A stretch of DNA of 64,000 bases from Bacillus sp. EB01 (GCF_000613125.1 NZ_HG964497.1:416823-480822); one strand, 5' to 3'. Counted from the stretch's first letter, positions 8,950-18,120 are shown. Notes: a model not told the origin generated them from the letters alone. Numbers and translations: made by a program.

Positions 8950-10053
8950 ATGAAAGGGAAAGTTGTTGCTGCATTCGCCACTGTTGCCATCCTATCCGCC
9001 GCCTATTCCGCCGAAGCCTCTGCCTCAAGTATCAAGTACACTGTAAAAAAGGGAGATACCCTATCAAAAATTGCCCTTACATATAAATTAAAGGTAAATG
9101 AGATTAAAACGGCAAATGGTTTAAAATCGGATCTTATTTTCATTAATCAAAAGCTGGTCATCCCGTCCGCCTCAAAAAAGGGAGCAGCAGCCCCTGCGGT
9201 TAAGAAACCAGCAGCAGTCAAGACTCCCGCAACCTATACGGTCGTTAAAGGAGACTCCCTAAGCAAAATTGCCAGCAACAAGAAGACTACGGTTGCAAAC
9301 TTGAAGAAATGGAACAGCCTTAAATCCGACATGATTTATATCGGACAAAAGCTGATTGTATCTTCTCCAGTGACGGAAAAGCCAGCTGTTGCTCCGGCAA
9401 AACCAACACCTGCAAAGCCTAAACCGGTCCCGGCTCCAGCAGCACCAGCCAAACCGGAACCTGTAAAGCCGAAGCCAGAACCGCAAGTACCAGCTGCCGA
9501 AACTATATCTTACACGGTAAAAAGCGGTGATACGCTTGGTGCCATCAGCATTATTTATGGTACGACAGTTGCAGAAATCAAAACACTGAATAAATTAACT
9601 TCTGATTTGATCCGGGTCGGCCAGGTATTAAAGGTCCCAACGAAAAAAGTTGTACAGCCTGTAAAGCCTGCACAGCCCGAACCTGCCACTGGTGTATCCC
9701 AACTGATTATCGAAACTGCCAAGGAGTTGATTGGCACTCCATACGTCTGGGGCGGAACAACTCCGAAAGGCTTTGATTGCAGCGGCTTTATTTATTATGT
9801 ATTTAAAGAATCAGGGCATGACTTACTCAGGCATTCATCACAAGGCTATTACGACCGCTCCTATTATGTGGACAAGCCTGAAGCTGGTGATCTAGTATTC
9901 TTTGAGAATACATATAAGAAAGGCATCTCTCATATGGGCATCTATATTGGGGATAATCAGTTTATTCATGCAGGCAATGACGGCGTAACGATTACAAGTC
10001 TGGACAATTCTTATTACAAAAAACATTTTGAGAGTTTTAAGCGATTTTACTAA
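8950..10053 (+). CDS. Peptidoglycan D,L-endopeptidase with three LysM domains and NlpC/P60 (LytE/CwlS type)
   Basis: 367 residues: signal peptide to about Ala24, LysM domains at about 28-72, 95-138 and 187-230 (each with YTV-GD-L--IA and NxL-SDxI--GQ-L patterns), joined by Ala/Pro/Lys linkers, then NlpC/P60 from about 250. The catalytic set is Cys277 (GFDCSGF), His328 (ISHMGIYIG) and His340 (FIHAG). Such enzymes cut the D-Glu-mDAP bond during wall growth or cell separation. The arrangement matches B. subtilis LytE/CwlS, but which one cannot be decided, so no symbol is given. GAGGTGG lies ten bases before the ATG. It is transcribed alone, away from the metallopeptidase. Confidence 0.92.
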   Translation: MKGKVVAAFATVAILSAAYSAEASASSIKYTVKKGDTLSKIALTYKLKVNEIKTANGLKSDLIFINQKLVIPSASKKGAAAPAVKKPAAVKTPATYTVVKGDSLSKIASNKKTTVANLKKWNSLKSDMIYIGQKLIVSSPVTEKPAVAPAKPTPAKPKPVPAPAAPAKPEPVKPKPEPQVPAAETISYTVKSGDTLGAISIIYGTTVAEIKTLNKLTSDLIRVGQVLKVPTKKVVQPVKPAQPEPATGVSQLIIETAKELIGTPYVWGGTTPKGFDCSGFIYYVFKESGHDLLRHSSQGYYDRSYYVDKPEAGDLVFFENTYKKGISHMGIYIGDNQFIHAGNDGVTITSLDNSYYKKHFESFKRFY

Positions 10054-10072
10054 TGGTATAGAGCAAAATTAT

Positions 10073-10113
10073 AGAGGCTGTCCCAAAAATATGTTGGGAT
10101 AGCCTCTTGTTTA
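10073..10113 (+). terminator. Terminator of the LysM-NlpC/P60 gene
   Basis: AGAGGCTGTCCCA pairs with TGGGATAGCCTCT over a short loop and is followed by TTGTTT. Confidence 0.8.
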
Positions 10114-10131
10114 AGGTACCTATTCTTTATT

Positions 10132-12111
10132 CTACCTATTTTGGTCAAACACAATAATTCTAGCCAATTCTCCGGTCATACCTCGATAATAGGCGGACTC
10201 ATAATGATGAGGTCCGAATGGACTTGGGTGTTTAATGTCACCTATATAGCCATATCTTTGCATATCCAACAGCTTTGCATTAGGAGCCTTTGTTAAAAAG
10301 TATTGATTCATTTTTTCCCAAAGGCTGTTGTAATTGATAAAGCTTTTTCTTGAAATAATCTTCTCTTCGATAAAATTCTTTACATTCCGATCCTTATCAT
10401 AGTACCTGTCAATAAGGCCGCCAGTATTTAATACTAATCGCTTTTCCGGCAAGAACTCTTGAACCCTCTCCAAAAATTCATCACACGCCTGTTTCCATAC
10501 ACGAAAGTAATCAGGATCACGATAATCCATTTGCCTGGAAGTTTTAAGTACCTTGTTTTTATAATATCCTGTAGACCTAATGTATGGATTGATACCAAGG
10601 TAGGTTCCATCCTCAAATTTCCTAACTCCATGAATAACATCGACATAAAAGTCGATGATCAAATAATCCACATTTGCATCTTTTATGTCACTTAATATCG
10701 TCTTATCCATCTCGCGCTTGATTTCGCCCATTTTTTTAGGGGCTATGTTAGCAAGCTCAGATTCGTCATACTTTATGGGTTTACTTACCAGGCTGATAAT
10801 TGAAGGCCAAAATTGGCTGAAACAGACATTGAATGCAAGTTTGTAATCGTTATTTTTATAGAATTTGTCCTGGCTGTTAAACTGGCTTCGTGAAAAACAG
10901 GAGCCAAGCACTCCGATCTTTACGCCATTTTCCTGTTTCCCACGAACAAAAATATTGAATACCTTTTCTCCTTCCAGATAAATATTATTTTTAGAAGTAG
11001 GAAAGCAGGTATATAATGGTTCTTTTAATCCAAGCTTATACTGAATGCCATCTTTAGACTGTAAAATGATACGGTAACGCTGTTCATAGTTCGCTTCAAT
11101 TTCACCGAAAAGTTCATCCATATTGAGCTCGAAATACGTTTTCTCCCTCTCATCCTGCAAGAGTGGAATGGATTTAAACTGTATATAATTGTCCATTGGC
11201 GAAAGGAAATTCAACTTATTATATCTGCACACAATAGCCTGTCCTTCCATTTGTATAGAAAGGATAATTTCATATTTGCCTGGTTCAGCTTCTACTATAT
11301 GGTCTATTTTACCTGTCGGATATTTCCGACTTATTTTTAATGCCATGTTACCTTTATTTGTTTTATACAATTCACCGTTGTAATTTCTATTACCAAAATC
11401 AATCGGAATTGGCAGTTTATCAGGAATTTCTACTCTTCCAAAGTTAGAAAACCTAATTCCATCTGACTCACCTTCAACAATAAAATCAAAAATAGTAATT
11501 TCGTCTTCCAGCATTAAATTACCCAATATGTCCTTCTTCAGAACGAAACCATTTTCTTTATGGGGAAGTGGTATATTAAGTGAATGAATCCCCGCATCTT
11601 TAAATACTCTTTTCCTGAGATGCACATTGATTTCAGAAAGGCTTGACTGGATTTCAAACGTTGTTTCATTATTTTGTGTAGAAAAACCTATTGTATTCGC
11701 AAACTTTTCCATTAAAATCTTAAACTGAAACTCACTTTTTTTATTGATTAATGTTGTAAAAGAAAGATTCTGAGAAAGTGTAACTATTTGACTACCACTA
11801 GAGACATAATCCTTATCTGCCTTAAGCGGCACAGACTTCTCCTCTGCAAGAACATACAGCCACACCAACTGGTCTCCTACAAAAGTCTCTCCTCTTTTCC
11901 TCACTATTTCTAGTAAAGGTATGTCTGCAATATGGACAAGCCCTTCGCTTTTCAACTCAACCGGATAATAGTATTCATATGCTTGGGCTCCGATGAACCT
12001 TTCCATATCCTTGAACCTTAATTCAAGTTTCAAGTTTTCAAACTCTATTTCACTTTTAAAGCTCAATGAAATCCTATTTTCTTCAAATCTATAATTCAAA
12101 ACCGAAAACAA
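10132..12111 (-). CDS. DUF6270-type SGNH-like protein with long N-terminal beta-rich region
   Basis: About 659 residues. The last 270 residues carry the module also found at 18990-20039: IGVLGSCFSRSQFN near the start, a YLIIDFYVD-like block and HPSPFGPHHYE near the end, resembling the Gly-Ser and His blocks of SGNH hydrolases (DUF6270). The first 390 residues look beta-rich and are unrecognised. The start is TTG 12111 because GAGGTG lies seven bases upstream; the longer frame from 12147 would begin inside the terminator of the upstream gene. Its neighbour is a TagB/TagF-type enzyme whose N-terminus is similarly beta-rich, so a role in polymer modification (such as ester transfer) is inferred. 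Confidence 0.65.
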   Translation of the reverse strand: MFSVLNYRFEENRISLSFKSEIEFENLKLELRFKDMERFIGAQAYEYYYPVELKSEGLVHIADIPLLEIVRKRGETFVGDQLVWLYVLAEEKSVPLKADKDYVSSGSQIVTLSQNLSFTTLINKKSEFQFKILMEKFANTIGFSTQNNETTFEIQSSLSEINVHLRKRVFKDAGIHSLNIPLPHKENGFVLKKDILGNLMLEDEITIFDFIVEGESDGIRFSNFGRVEIPDKLPIPIDFGNRNYNGELYKTNKGNMALKISRKYPTGKIDHIVEAEPGKYEIILSIQMEGQAIVCRYNKLNFLSPMDNYIQFKSIPLLQDEREKTYFELNMDELFGEIEANYEQRYRIILQSKDGIQYKLGLKEPLYTCFPTSKNNIYLEGEKVFNIFVRGKQENGVKIGVLGSCFSRSQFNSQDKFYKNNDYKLAFNVCFSQFWPSIISLVSKPIKYDESELANIAPKKMGEIKREMDKTILSDIKDANVDYLIIDFYVDVIHGVRKFEDGTYLGINPYIRSTGYYKNKVLKTSRQMDYRDPDYFRVWKQACDEFLERVQEFLPEKRLVLNTGGLIDRYYDKDRNVKNFIEEKIISRKSFINYNSLWEKMNQYFLTKAPNAKLLDMQRYGYIGDIKHPSPFGPHHYESAYYRGMTGELARIIVFDQNR

Positions 12112-12135
12112 TTCTCTACACCTCAATTTCTTTGC

Positions 12136-12171
12136 AAAAATAAACACTTACATAAATCTGCAAGTGTTTAT
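12136..12171 (-). terminator. Terminator of the CDP-glycerol glycerophosphotransferase gene
   Basis: On the minus strand ATAAACACTT pairs with AAGTGTTTAT across a 12-base loop and is followed by a T run. It lies only 25 bases before the start of the DUF6270 gene. Confidence 0.75.
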
Positions 12172-12181
12172 TTGGACAATT

Positions 12182-13963
12182 CTATTCCGTTCCTTTAATT
12201 AAATGATTCACGACTCTTTCACTAGCCTTGCCATCCTGGTAATCAAAGAAATAATCACGGAATAGCTTAATTTTCTCTTTTTGAAAATCATTCTTAATAA
12301 TTTTCGCAACCATCTGGTCGGTATTTTTTACAAGGCTACCCGGGATGAAGCTTTGATATTCAAAATAAAAACCACGCTTGCTGATATAGTTCTCAACATC
12401 ATACGCATAGAAAAGCATGGGTTTGTCGAGCAGTGAAAATTCAAAACAGATGGATGAATAGTCGGTAATAAGTAAATCCGTAATCAGCAACAAATCATTA
12501 ACTTCCCTGTAGCTCGTAAAATCATAGAAGAAGTCAGCGTATTTGTAAGGAATCGTCACCTTATTAAGGACAATGAAATGAAGTTTGAAAAGAAAAACAT
12601 ATTCATCCTTAAGGTTTTTATAAAGTTTTTCAAAATCAAGATTTTCAAAAGGATAATGGGCCTCTTTTCTGCCCTTGCCCCTGAACGTAGGAGCGAACAA
12701 AATAACCTTCTTGCCCTTTAGAAATGGGTAGGCTTCATAAAGCTCTTTCCTTTTTAATTCCTTGTATTCCTCGTCAAAAAAAATGTCCGTTCTCGGTATT
12801 CCCAAAGGGATAATTTTTTCTTCTTCTATATCAAATCCTTCTGCATATTGAGGAGTGATATTTTTTGAACTAACTATCGCTTTCGTATAATTCCTGTGAT
12901 CCTTGGACGTGATTTTAGGACCGCCTGGCTGTCCCATTCGGCTGTATCCGAATTTTTTAAATGCACCGGCGCCGTGCCAAAGCTGAATCAGATCCGTATT
13001 TTTCCTAATTCTCAACTGTGAAAACATCGGATAGTTTTCTTCTAATAAAGTTGCTTTTGATGTAGCAGCGTCATATGCAAGCCTAATAATCTCTAAAATC
13101 GACTTCTTTACAAAGCTATTTTCTTTGAACATGAATCTATATTCATAGCCTAGGTTTTGTTTTTTCATTTCATCGTAAACAAACTTAAGGTTGCCTCCTA
13201 CTTCATCCCTGCTGTCTGAAGCAAATAAAACTTTCCTCTTATTCACGGGAAATAAGTGGAAGAGGTAATAAAAAAACATGAATCCTTTTGTTCGCATAAG
13301 CCTATAAAAGGCATTCGGCTTTTCGGTTTTATTTTTAATATCTCCATAAAGCTCACTAGGATTAATCGATTTAACTTTATGTGATTCGATTTGCAAACTT
13401 TTCGTATTCAAATCATATCTTGCCATTACATTATAGAGCAGCTGAGAATTGGCAGAGTAGTGTTCCATTTTCGAAGTATAGAAGCCATCTTTTAAGTACC
13501 TGCGGATATCACCAAGGGGCACTCTTTTAACTAATTTATCGTTCTTTTGAAAAATGACAATTTCCAGCAGGGCTACATAATTGCCTTCCTTCAAAGGCAT
13601 ATTATTCTCAACATTCGAAAGATCAATCGTACCCTTATATCCAGCCCACCTGTACTGGGGGTCGATTGCCTCTTTTAAAGATAAAACATTATCAACTGTG
13701 ATATCTTCCAAAATGAACTTCCAATACTTTTTTTGTTTACTATCAAATAAAACAAGCCTCTTTTTTACGTCGAAACATTTTAATATAGGGATATCATTAA
13801 TATAACAATAGCCCTCAAGGGTTAGGGTAGGGCCATTAAATCTTAAGTCTAGTACATTATGCTCAACACTGTACCAATCCTTGTCATCTTGTCTATCTTT
13901 CTCTTTCATAAGAAGGTCTATATAATCTCTGGTATTCTTTTTCTCAGTTGTTACAGTTTTCAT
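12182..13963 (-). CDS. CDP-glycerol:polyol glycerophosphotransferase family protein (TagB/TagF type)
   Basis: 593 residues from the ATG at 13963, fixed by GGAGGA six bases upstream. The C-terminal half is a GT-B fold typical of teichoic acid enzymes: LIQLWHGAGAFKKFGYS (His330), VILFAPTFRGKG, and LLITDYSSICFEFSLLDKP, the last containing the DYSS block that binds the CDP-glycerol phosphates. The N-terminal 240 residues are beta-rich and unrecognised. The enzyme would transfer glycerol phosphate (or ribitol phosphate) to a membrane-linked acceptor in the cytoplasm. TagB primase and TagF polymerase cannot be separated by motif alone. It is followed by a DUF6270 gene likely acting on the same polymer. 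Confidence 0.85.
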   Translation of the reverse strand: MKTVTTEKKNTRDYIDLLMKEKDRQDDKDWYSVEHNVLDLRFNGPTLTLEGYCYINDIPILKCFDVKKRLVLFDSKQKKYWKFILEDITVDNVLSLKEAIDPQYRWAGYKGTIDLSNVENNMPLKEGNYVALLEIVIFQKNDKLVKRVPLGDIRRYLKDGFYTSKMEHYSANSQLLYNVMARYDLNTKSLQIESHKVKSINPSELYGDIKNKTEKPNAFYRLMRTKGFMFFYYLFHLFPVNKRKVLFASDSRDEVGGNLKFVYDEMKKQNLGYEYRFMFKENSFVKKSILEIIRLAYDAATSKATLLEENYPMFSQLRIRKNTDLIQLWHGAGAFKKFGYSRMGQPGGPKITSKDHRNYTKAIVSSKNITPQYAEGFDIEEEKIIPLGIPRTDIFFDEEYKELKRKELYEAYPFLKGKKVILFAPTFRGKGRKEAHYPFENLDFEKLYKNLKDEYVFLFKLHFIVLNKVTIPYKYADFFYDFTSYREVNDLLLITDLLITDYSSICFEFSLLDKPMLFYAYDVENYISKRGFYFEYQSFIPGSLVKNTDQMVAKIIKNDFQKEKIKLFRDYFFDYQDGKASERVVNHLIKGTE

Positions 13964-14164
13964 TTTGCATCCTCCACAAAATGCTATAAGCACTTATGAT
14001 TATTTAAAGAACGTGGAATTCATCAAAAGTCGTAGTTTATTTACAATAAATTTACATTCTACATTATTATAAATGTTGTATTTTTATTTTAAAATAAACT
14101 TTTGGTAAAATAATGAAATTATCCTCATAATATTAATCTTCAAATTTCTACATTTTTCTACAAA

Positions 14165-14212
14165 ATTTGCAGTAAAATAGCAGGCTTTCATCGCGAAGGC
14201 CCACTAACCTGT
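14165..14212 (-). terminator. Possible terminator of the CAP-domain gene
   Basis: On the minus strand GGCCTT and AAAGCC flank a short loop and CTGCTATTTTA follows. The stem is imperfect and the tail weak. The rest of 13964-14164 is AT-rich and holds no gene. Confidence 0.4.
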
Positions 14213-15142
14213 TTATCTCACCTTATAAAAATTTTGAGTATAATACGGTGTGTAACTCCCCGACTTAAACGCAACACCAGTCCCAAGATGGGTGTAGTTC
14301 TTATTCAGGATATTATTTCGGTGCCCAATTGAATTCATTAATGATTCATGGGCAAAAATACTGCTGGGTTGTCCATAAGCAATGTTCTCGCCCGCAGTCC
14401 AATAGCTGATACCTGCCGCTTTCATTCTATCAAAAGGGGTTTTTCCTTTAAGATTGGTGTGGCTAAAGAACTTGTTAGTAACCATATCCTGGCTATGCAG
14501 CCTCGACGAGGTTCTTGCCTTTTCACTCCAGGCAAGGGCTTTTAGGCCGCTTTTAACACGATCGGCATTAGCAAGGTCGAAAAGCTGCAGCTCGAAACCG
14601 GAGCGCAATGAAGTAGACGAAACTCCATATCTGGCCGCCTTCCTCTTTTCCATCGTACTAGACACCACTTGAATGCCTGTAACTTTTCCATCGTTATAGG
14701 AGTCAAAGAATATGGTGATGTATGCACCGTTTTTATAAAATGTCTGCATTTTGGAGTCATTTGTGACCAGATAGTTTGTGTTTCCTTTGAGTATACCTTT
14801 AATTGGCGTACCGAGTGCTTTCTTCACTTGGGTAAGGGTCGAACCTACACGGATGCCGAAGATGGCATAATCTGTATCCATTGTATAGATTCCGGTTACC
14901 TTATCGTTCAGGTAACTAACCATGTAGTAGTCTTTATTTGAATTATGATGTGTGTACCAATTCAATTTATATTCATTTGCTGAAACCCTTTTTTCTTTTC
15001 CAAGCTTTGTTGTTACAGCAGCTTTTGTTTCGCCTAATTTAATCGTCGCAGTTGCAGCATGGCTTTCAGTTGGGTCTATAAGGAACACTGCTCCGGTTAG
15101 CAAAGCAGCAAACATAAGCATCGAAAGTAATTTCTTTTTCAA
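14213..15142 (-). CDS. Secreted CAP-domain (SCP/PR1) protein with CAP-associated N-terminal domain
   Basis: 309 residues, TTG start supported by GGAGG seven bases upstream. A signal peptide ends near Ala29 (ESHAA). Residues 33-165 form the CAP-associated domain (IKLGETKAAVTTKLGKEKR, repeated GIxxD/GIQV blocks); residues about 185-305 are a CAP domain with LHSQDMVTNKFFSH, AGENIAYG and GHRNNILN motifs, as in B. subtilis YlbC/YkwD proteins. Such proteins are secreted; their molecular role in bacteria is unclear. The gene is monocistronic and divergent from the histidine kinase. Confidence 0.88.
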   Translation of the reverse strand: MKKKLLSMLMFAALLTGAVFLIDPTESHAATATIKLGETKAAVTTKLGKEKRVSANEYKLNWYTHHNSNKDYYMVSYLNDKVTGIYTMDTDYAIFGIRVGSTLTQVKKALGTPIKGILKGNTNYLVTNDSKMQTFYKNGAYITIFFDSYNDGKVTGIQVVSSTMEKRKAARYGVSSTSLRSGFELQLFDLANADRVKSGLKALAWSEKARTSSRLHSQDMVTNKFFSHTNLKGKTPFDRMKAAGISYWTAGENIAYGQPSSIFAHESLMNSIGHRNNILNKNYTHLGTGVAFKSGSYTPYYTQNFYKVR

Positions 15143-15562
15143 GCTGATACCTCCAAATGTAAGATTTTTGAATGACTCTCACATTCTAGTTATTACTTTG
15201 TTAACATGCTAGAGTCTTTTGTCCTCTATCCCAGGGAAAAAGGCCTATTTTTCATAAATATTTCACTATTTTTTCCTTTTTGTAAGGGAAAACGACAAAA
15301 ATGCAGGCGTGAAATTAGAAGTTCAATATATATAGAATCAAGCAGCGGGAGAGCCCTTCAAGGATGTCGTATAGTGTTTATTTTAGCCGCGCAGCTAAAA
15401 ACTAAATTTATAGCGAAAATCGATATACAAATATTTACAAAGCATACAAAAAGTCATTATAGTTAAATTAGAAAATTGTAACTATTTATCTATTCGTTGC
15501 AAACCACTTCTGTTATCCTTAAATGAATAGATAAGTAGAATAATTTTAGCCGGAGGAGTATC
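15143..15562. other. Divergent intergenic region with a 14-bp inverted repeat
   Basis: No gene is visible. Just before the kinase ribosome binding site, 15482-15495 (ending TTATCTATTC) and 15525-15538 (beginning GAATAGATAA) form an inverted repeat with one mismatch in 14 positions and a 29-base spacer. It may be an operator for the kinase gene. Confidence 0.5.
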
Positions 15563-17080
15563 ATGAACAGTCAAATGTATGATTTAGGCTGTAAAATTAA
15601 ACAACTCAGCGGTGAACTCGCTGAGTATTTGGATACGCCAGGTACCGGCAGCAAATATAATGTCCTGTACCACCACCTGGACGATTCCCACTATATGCAA
15701 AAATACCTTTTCTATCTTCTTGGCGAGTATCTCTCAACACATAATCCTTCCATTAAAAATGATTTACTTTCATTCGCAAATCTCCTTGGCCAGCGATCTG
15801 TCGGTATTGCGGGATCCCTGGATTCTTGTATCGGCCTTGTTTACAGAACCCGATCTGCCATTATTACCTTAATGGAAACGGAAATAAAGGAAAACAAGCT
15901 TTCAGGGGAATATTTTATCGAATCAATTAAACTTCTGGATCCACTTCTAAATGCAGTCCTAAGCTCTGTCATAAACCATTACAACGATATCCTCTTCGCG
16001 ACAAAATACGCCCTTGATGAGTCAACAGAGGACCTGCGGATGACTCTGAAAGAGTTGGCTGAACTTAAGAAGGCTCTTAACGAAGCAACAATTTTCGCTG
16101 TCATGGATGAAAATGATGCATACATTTACGTTAACGAAAAATTTTGTGAGGTATCTAAATTTTCCAAGGACGAATTAATTGGGAAAACCCCCTATATTCT
16201 TAATTCCGGCTATCACCCTAAAGGCTATTTCGACAACGTCTGGAATGATTTAAGTGCGGGAAAGGTCTGGAACGGAGAGATTTTGAACAAAGCGAAAGAC
16301 GGAACAACCTATTGGACAGATACCACAATCATTCCCTTCATTGATAAAGCAGGCAGGAAATATAAGCATATCTCCATCCAATACGATATAACAGAGAAGA
16401 AACGGACCGAGGAAACGCTTCTAAAAGCAGAAAAGCTGTCGATGGTAGGCGAACTCGCAGCTGGCTTTGCCCACGAAATCCGCAATCCATTAACGACCAT
16501 TAAAGGCTTTGTCCAATTGTTAACAGAAACAACAAAGGAGACGGTCTTTACTAAAACAATCTTGGATGAAATCGACAGGATCAACTCGATTGTTAGTGAT
16601 TTCATGATTTTTGCAAGGCCTCATGTGACTGATTTTACTCAGTGCAATCTGACCGAGATCCTGAAAAACGTTGCAAAATTCATTGAGCCGGAAGCGCTGC
16701 TGCGAAATGTCCTTCTCATTACTGATTTCCCTGACGAACCAGTGATCATTTCCGGGGAGAAAAATCAGCTAAAGCAAGTGTTTCTCAATATAATGAAAAA
16801 TGCTATTGAGGCAATCCCATCAGGCGGTTTCGTATATATATCGATGAACATCCAGCCATCGGAAGTATCGGTAACCATAAAAGATACAGGGGTCGGCATG
16901 ACGGAAGAACAATTGAGGAAGCTGGGGGAACCCTTTTTCACGACAAAATCAACCGGAAATGGCCTGGGACTGATGGTGACCTATAAAATCATTCAGGATC
17001 ATAAAGGGAGAATTGATGTTAAAAGTGATGGCCCTCATACCGGGGCCACCTTCAAACTTACCTTTCCGCGCATACAATAA
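15563..17080 (+). CDS. Soluble PAS-domain sensor histidine kinase with RsbR-like N-terminal domain
   Basis: 505 residues with no membrane segment, GGAGGAG just upstream of the ATG. Residues 30-160 form a helical domain resembling the N-terminus of RsbR-type stressosome proteins (compare LLGEYL and KLLDPLLNAVLSSVI with the gene at 18121). A PAS domain follows at about 172-282 (ENDAYIYVNEKFCEVSKFS to ISIQYDITEKK), then HisKA with phospho-acceptor His304 in GFAHEIRNPLTTIKGF, and an ATPase domain with N-box NIMKNAIEAIP, DTGVGMT and GNGLGL. No response regulator is adjacent. The layout is like KinA/KinE-type kinases feeding a phosphorelay, which is inference. Its signal is presumably internal. Confidence 0.85.
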   Translation: MNSQMYDLGCKIKQLSGELAEYLDTPGTGSKYNVLYHHLDDSHYMQKYLFYLLGEYLSTHNPSIKNDLLSFANLLGQRSVGIAGSLDSCIGLVYRTRSAIITLMETEIKENKLSGEYFIESIKLLDPLLNAVLSSVINHYNDILFATKYALDESTEDLRMTLKELAELKKALNEATIFAVMDENDAYIYVNEKFCEVSKFSKDELIGKTPYILNSGYHPKGYFDNVWNDLSAGKVWNGEILNKAKDGTTYWTDTTIIPFIDKAGRKYKHISIQYDITEKKRTEETLLKAEKLSMVGELAAGFAHEIRNPLTTIKGFVQLLTETTKETVFTKTILDEIDRINSIVSDFMIFARPHVTDFTQCNLTEILKNVAKFIEPEALLRNVLLITDFPDEPVIISGEKNQLKQVFLNIMKNAIEAIPSGGFVYISMNIQPSEVSVTIKDTGVGMTEEQLRKLGEPFFTTKSTGNGLGLMVTYKIIQDHKGRIDVKSDGPHTGATFKLTFPRIQ

Positions 17081-17083
17081 AAG

Positions 17084-17124
17084 GCCAGGTTTTTGGAGAC
17101 AAAAGCCTTGGTCTTTTTATTTTC
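17084..17124 (+). terminator. Terminator of the histidine kinase gene
   Basis: CCAGGTTTTTG pairs with CAAAAGCCTTGG (one bulge, GAGA loop), followed by TCTTTTTATTTT. Confidence 0.75.
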
Positions 17125-17403
17125 CATTTAAACAATCCAACTTCATATTTTTACTCAAAATTATTTCGGCAAATTCTCCATTACTTTATCCCAATTCGCT
17201 ATCTTCTTCTCCTGAGAGGACCCATTCTTTGTCCATATAAGGCTTCCCTTGTCCGATTCCCTCTGTTTTTGAGGAACGGTTCTTTGTTTATTCCGGCTAA
17301 AAAGACGGTAAACAACTAGCAAAGGAAGAGATGAATCTCTGGTTCCTTCATCCTTCTTACACCATAAAGAAACAATACATTCTATATGAAGGAGTGGGCG
17401 AGA

Positions 17404-17502
17404 ATGAAAATAAAAGCAGGCAGCTGGAAGAGATTAGCCGCTTGGGAAAAGCAATTCATCCTGAAGGCCATCAGCCATCGTTCGAGAATTAAAAACGGGT
17501 AG
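17404..17502 (+). CDS. Putative 32-aa microprotein A
   Basis: The ATG is preceded by GAAGGAGTGG, and the frame reads MKIKAGSWKRLAAWEKQFIL followed by KAISHRSRIKNG. It is basic with one amphipathic stretch. The support for it being real is its likeness to a second small frame at 17779: both share MKI, a W near residue 8-9, L, EKQF-LK and S-R in the same order. No family is recognised. It lies alone between the histidine kinase and the RsbR-type gene. A 53-codon frame from ATG 17331 overlaps it in another phase, but its ribosome binding site is too close and it has no paralogue here. Confidence 0.55.
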   Translation: MKIKAGSWKRLAAWEKQFILKAISHRSRIKNG

Positions 17503-17530
17503 GCTGCGCCTTTTTCGCAGCCCTTTGCTC
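17503..17530 (+). terminator. Possible terminator after microprotein A
   Basis: GGCTGCG/CGCAGCC stem with a CTTTTT loop directly after the stop codon; the T tail is poor. Confidence 0.45.
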
Positions 17531-17667
17531 CCGTCTTGCGGACCAAGCCGACACTATTCGGCAATTCCCCATGCATTTCTTCACAATTCAGCTAATTCTA
17601 CTCATGAATCCATAGTTTCACCCGCATTATACAGGTAGGAAAGTCAGTATTTGTTGAACGGTTTATA

Positions 17668-17696
17668 TTCAAATTCGCCTTTCGCAGCGCTATAGT
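17668..17696 (+). promoter_or_regulatory. Possible sigmaA promoter of microprotein B
   Basis: TTCAAA (17668-17673) and TATAGT (17691-17696) are 17 bases apart and lie about 80 bases upstream of the GTG start. Confidence 0.4.
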
Positions 17697-17778
17697 TATA
17701 CATAGAAAGACAATACACAGCAAACGGCCATAATCATACTTTTTCATGTCAATAAAGAAATACGGGGAGGGAACTTTG

Positions 17779-17868
17779 GTGAAAATTCAAGTCAAAAACT
17801 GGAGAATGCTTACCGCTGAAGAAAAGCAATTTTTATTAAAGGTACTCAGCAACCGTTTTAAACGATAA
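17779..17868 (+). CDS. Putative 29-aa microprotein B
   Basis: GTG start with GGGGAGGGAA a few bases upstream. The product reads MKIQVKNWRMLTAEEKQFLL followed by KVLSNRFKR. It aligns without gaps to microprotein A over most of its length: MKI, W, L, EKQF, LK and S-R are conserved while the surrounding DNA is not. Short, basic and amphipathic, it could bind a protein or a membrane. No known small sporulation or kinase-inhibitor protein that I can recall matches. The location just before an RsbR-type gene and after a histidine kinase suggests a signalling role, which is speculation. Confidence 0.6.
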   Translation: MKIQVKNWRMLTAEEKQFLLKVLSNRFKR

Positions 17869-17986
17869 TTAGCTTCGATCCAAACAAAACTACAATATAA
17901 TAAACTTACTAAATTACCAGGCAGGTGGTCTTCTGTATTTCAATCAGCGAGATACTTAAAAGCACCGCTTCTATTATGAAGACAAC

Positions 17987-18017
17987 GGCAGCTGTCAATG
18001 CTGCCTTTTTAATTTTT
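17987..18017 (+). terminator. Terminator downstream of microprotein B
   Basis: GGCAGC/GCTGCC stem with a seven-base loop and a TTTTTAATTTTT tail, about 120 bases after the stop of microprotein B. The stretch between holds no convincing gene. Confidence 0.7.
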
Positions 18018-18120
18018 ATAAAAATAGGAATTGTTATAAAAGTAAAAGGTATTTATTTTGCGGGATTCAAGGACAATACTATATTATAAGTATAGGAACT
18101 ATTTGGGAGGAGCTTAGCAA

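Noticed and set aside
17331-17492. 53-codon frame overlapping microprotein A in another phase
   Set aside because: The purine-rich site is only two to three bases from the ATG and no paralogue exists; the other frame has one.
17925-18088. Hydrophobic 54-codon frame between microprotein B and the RsbR-type gene
   Set aside because: It runs through a good terminator and the start has only a weak ribosome binding site.
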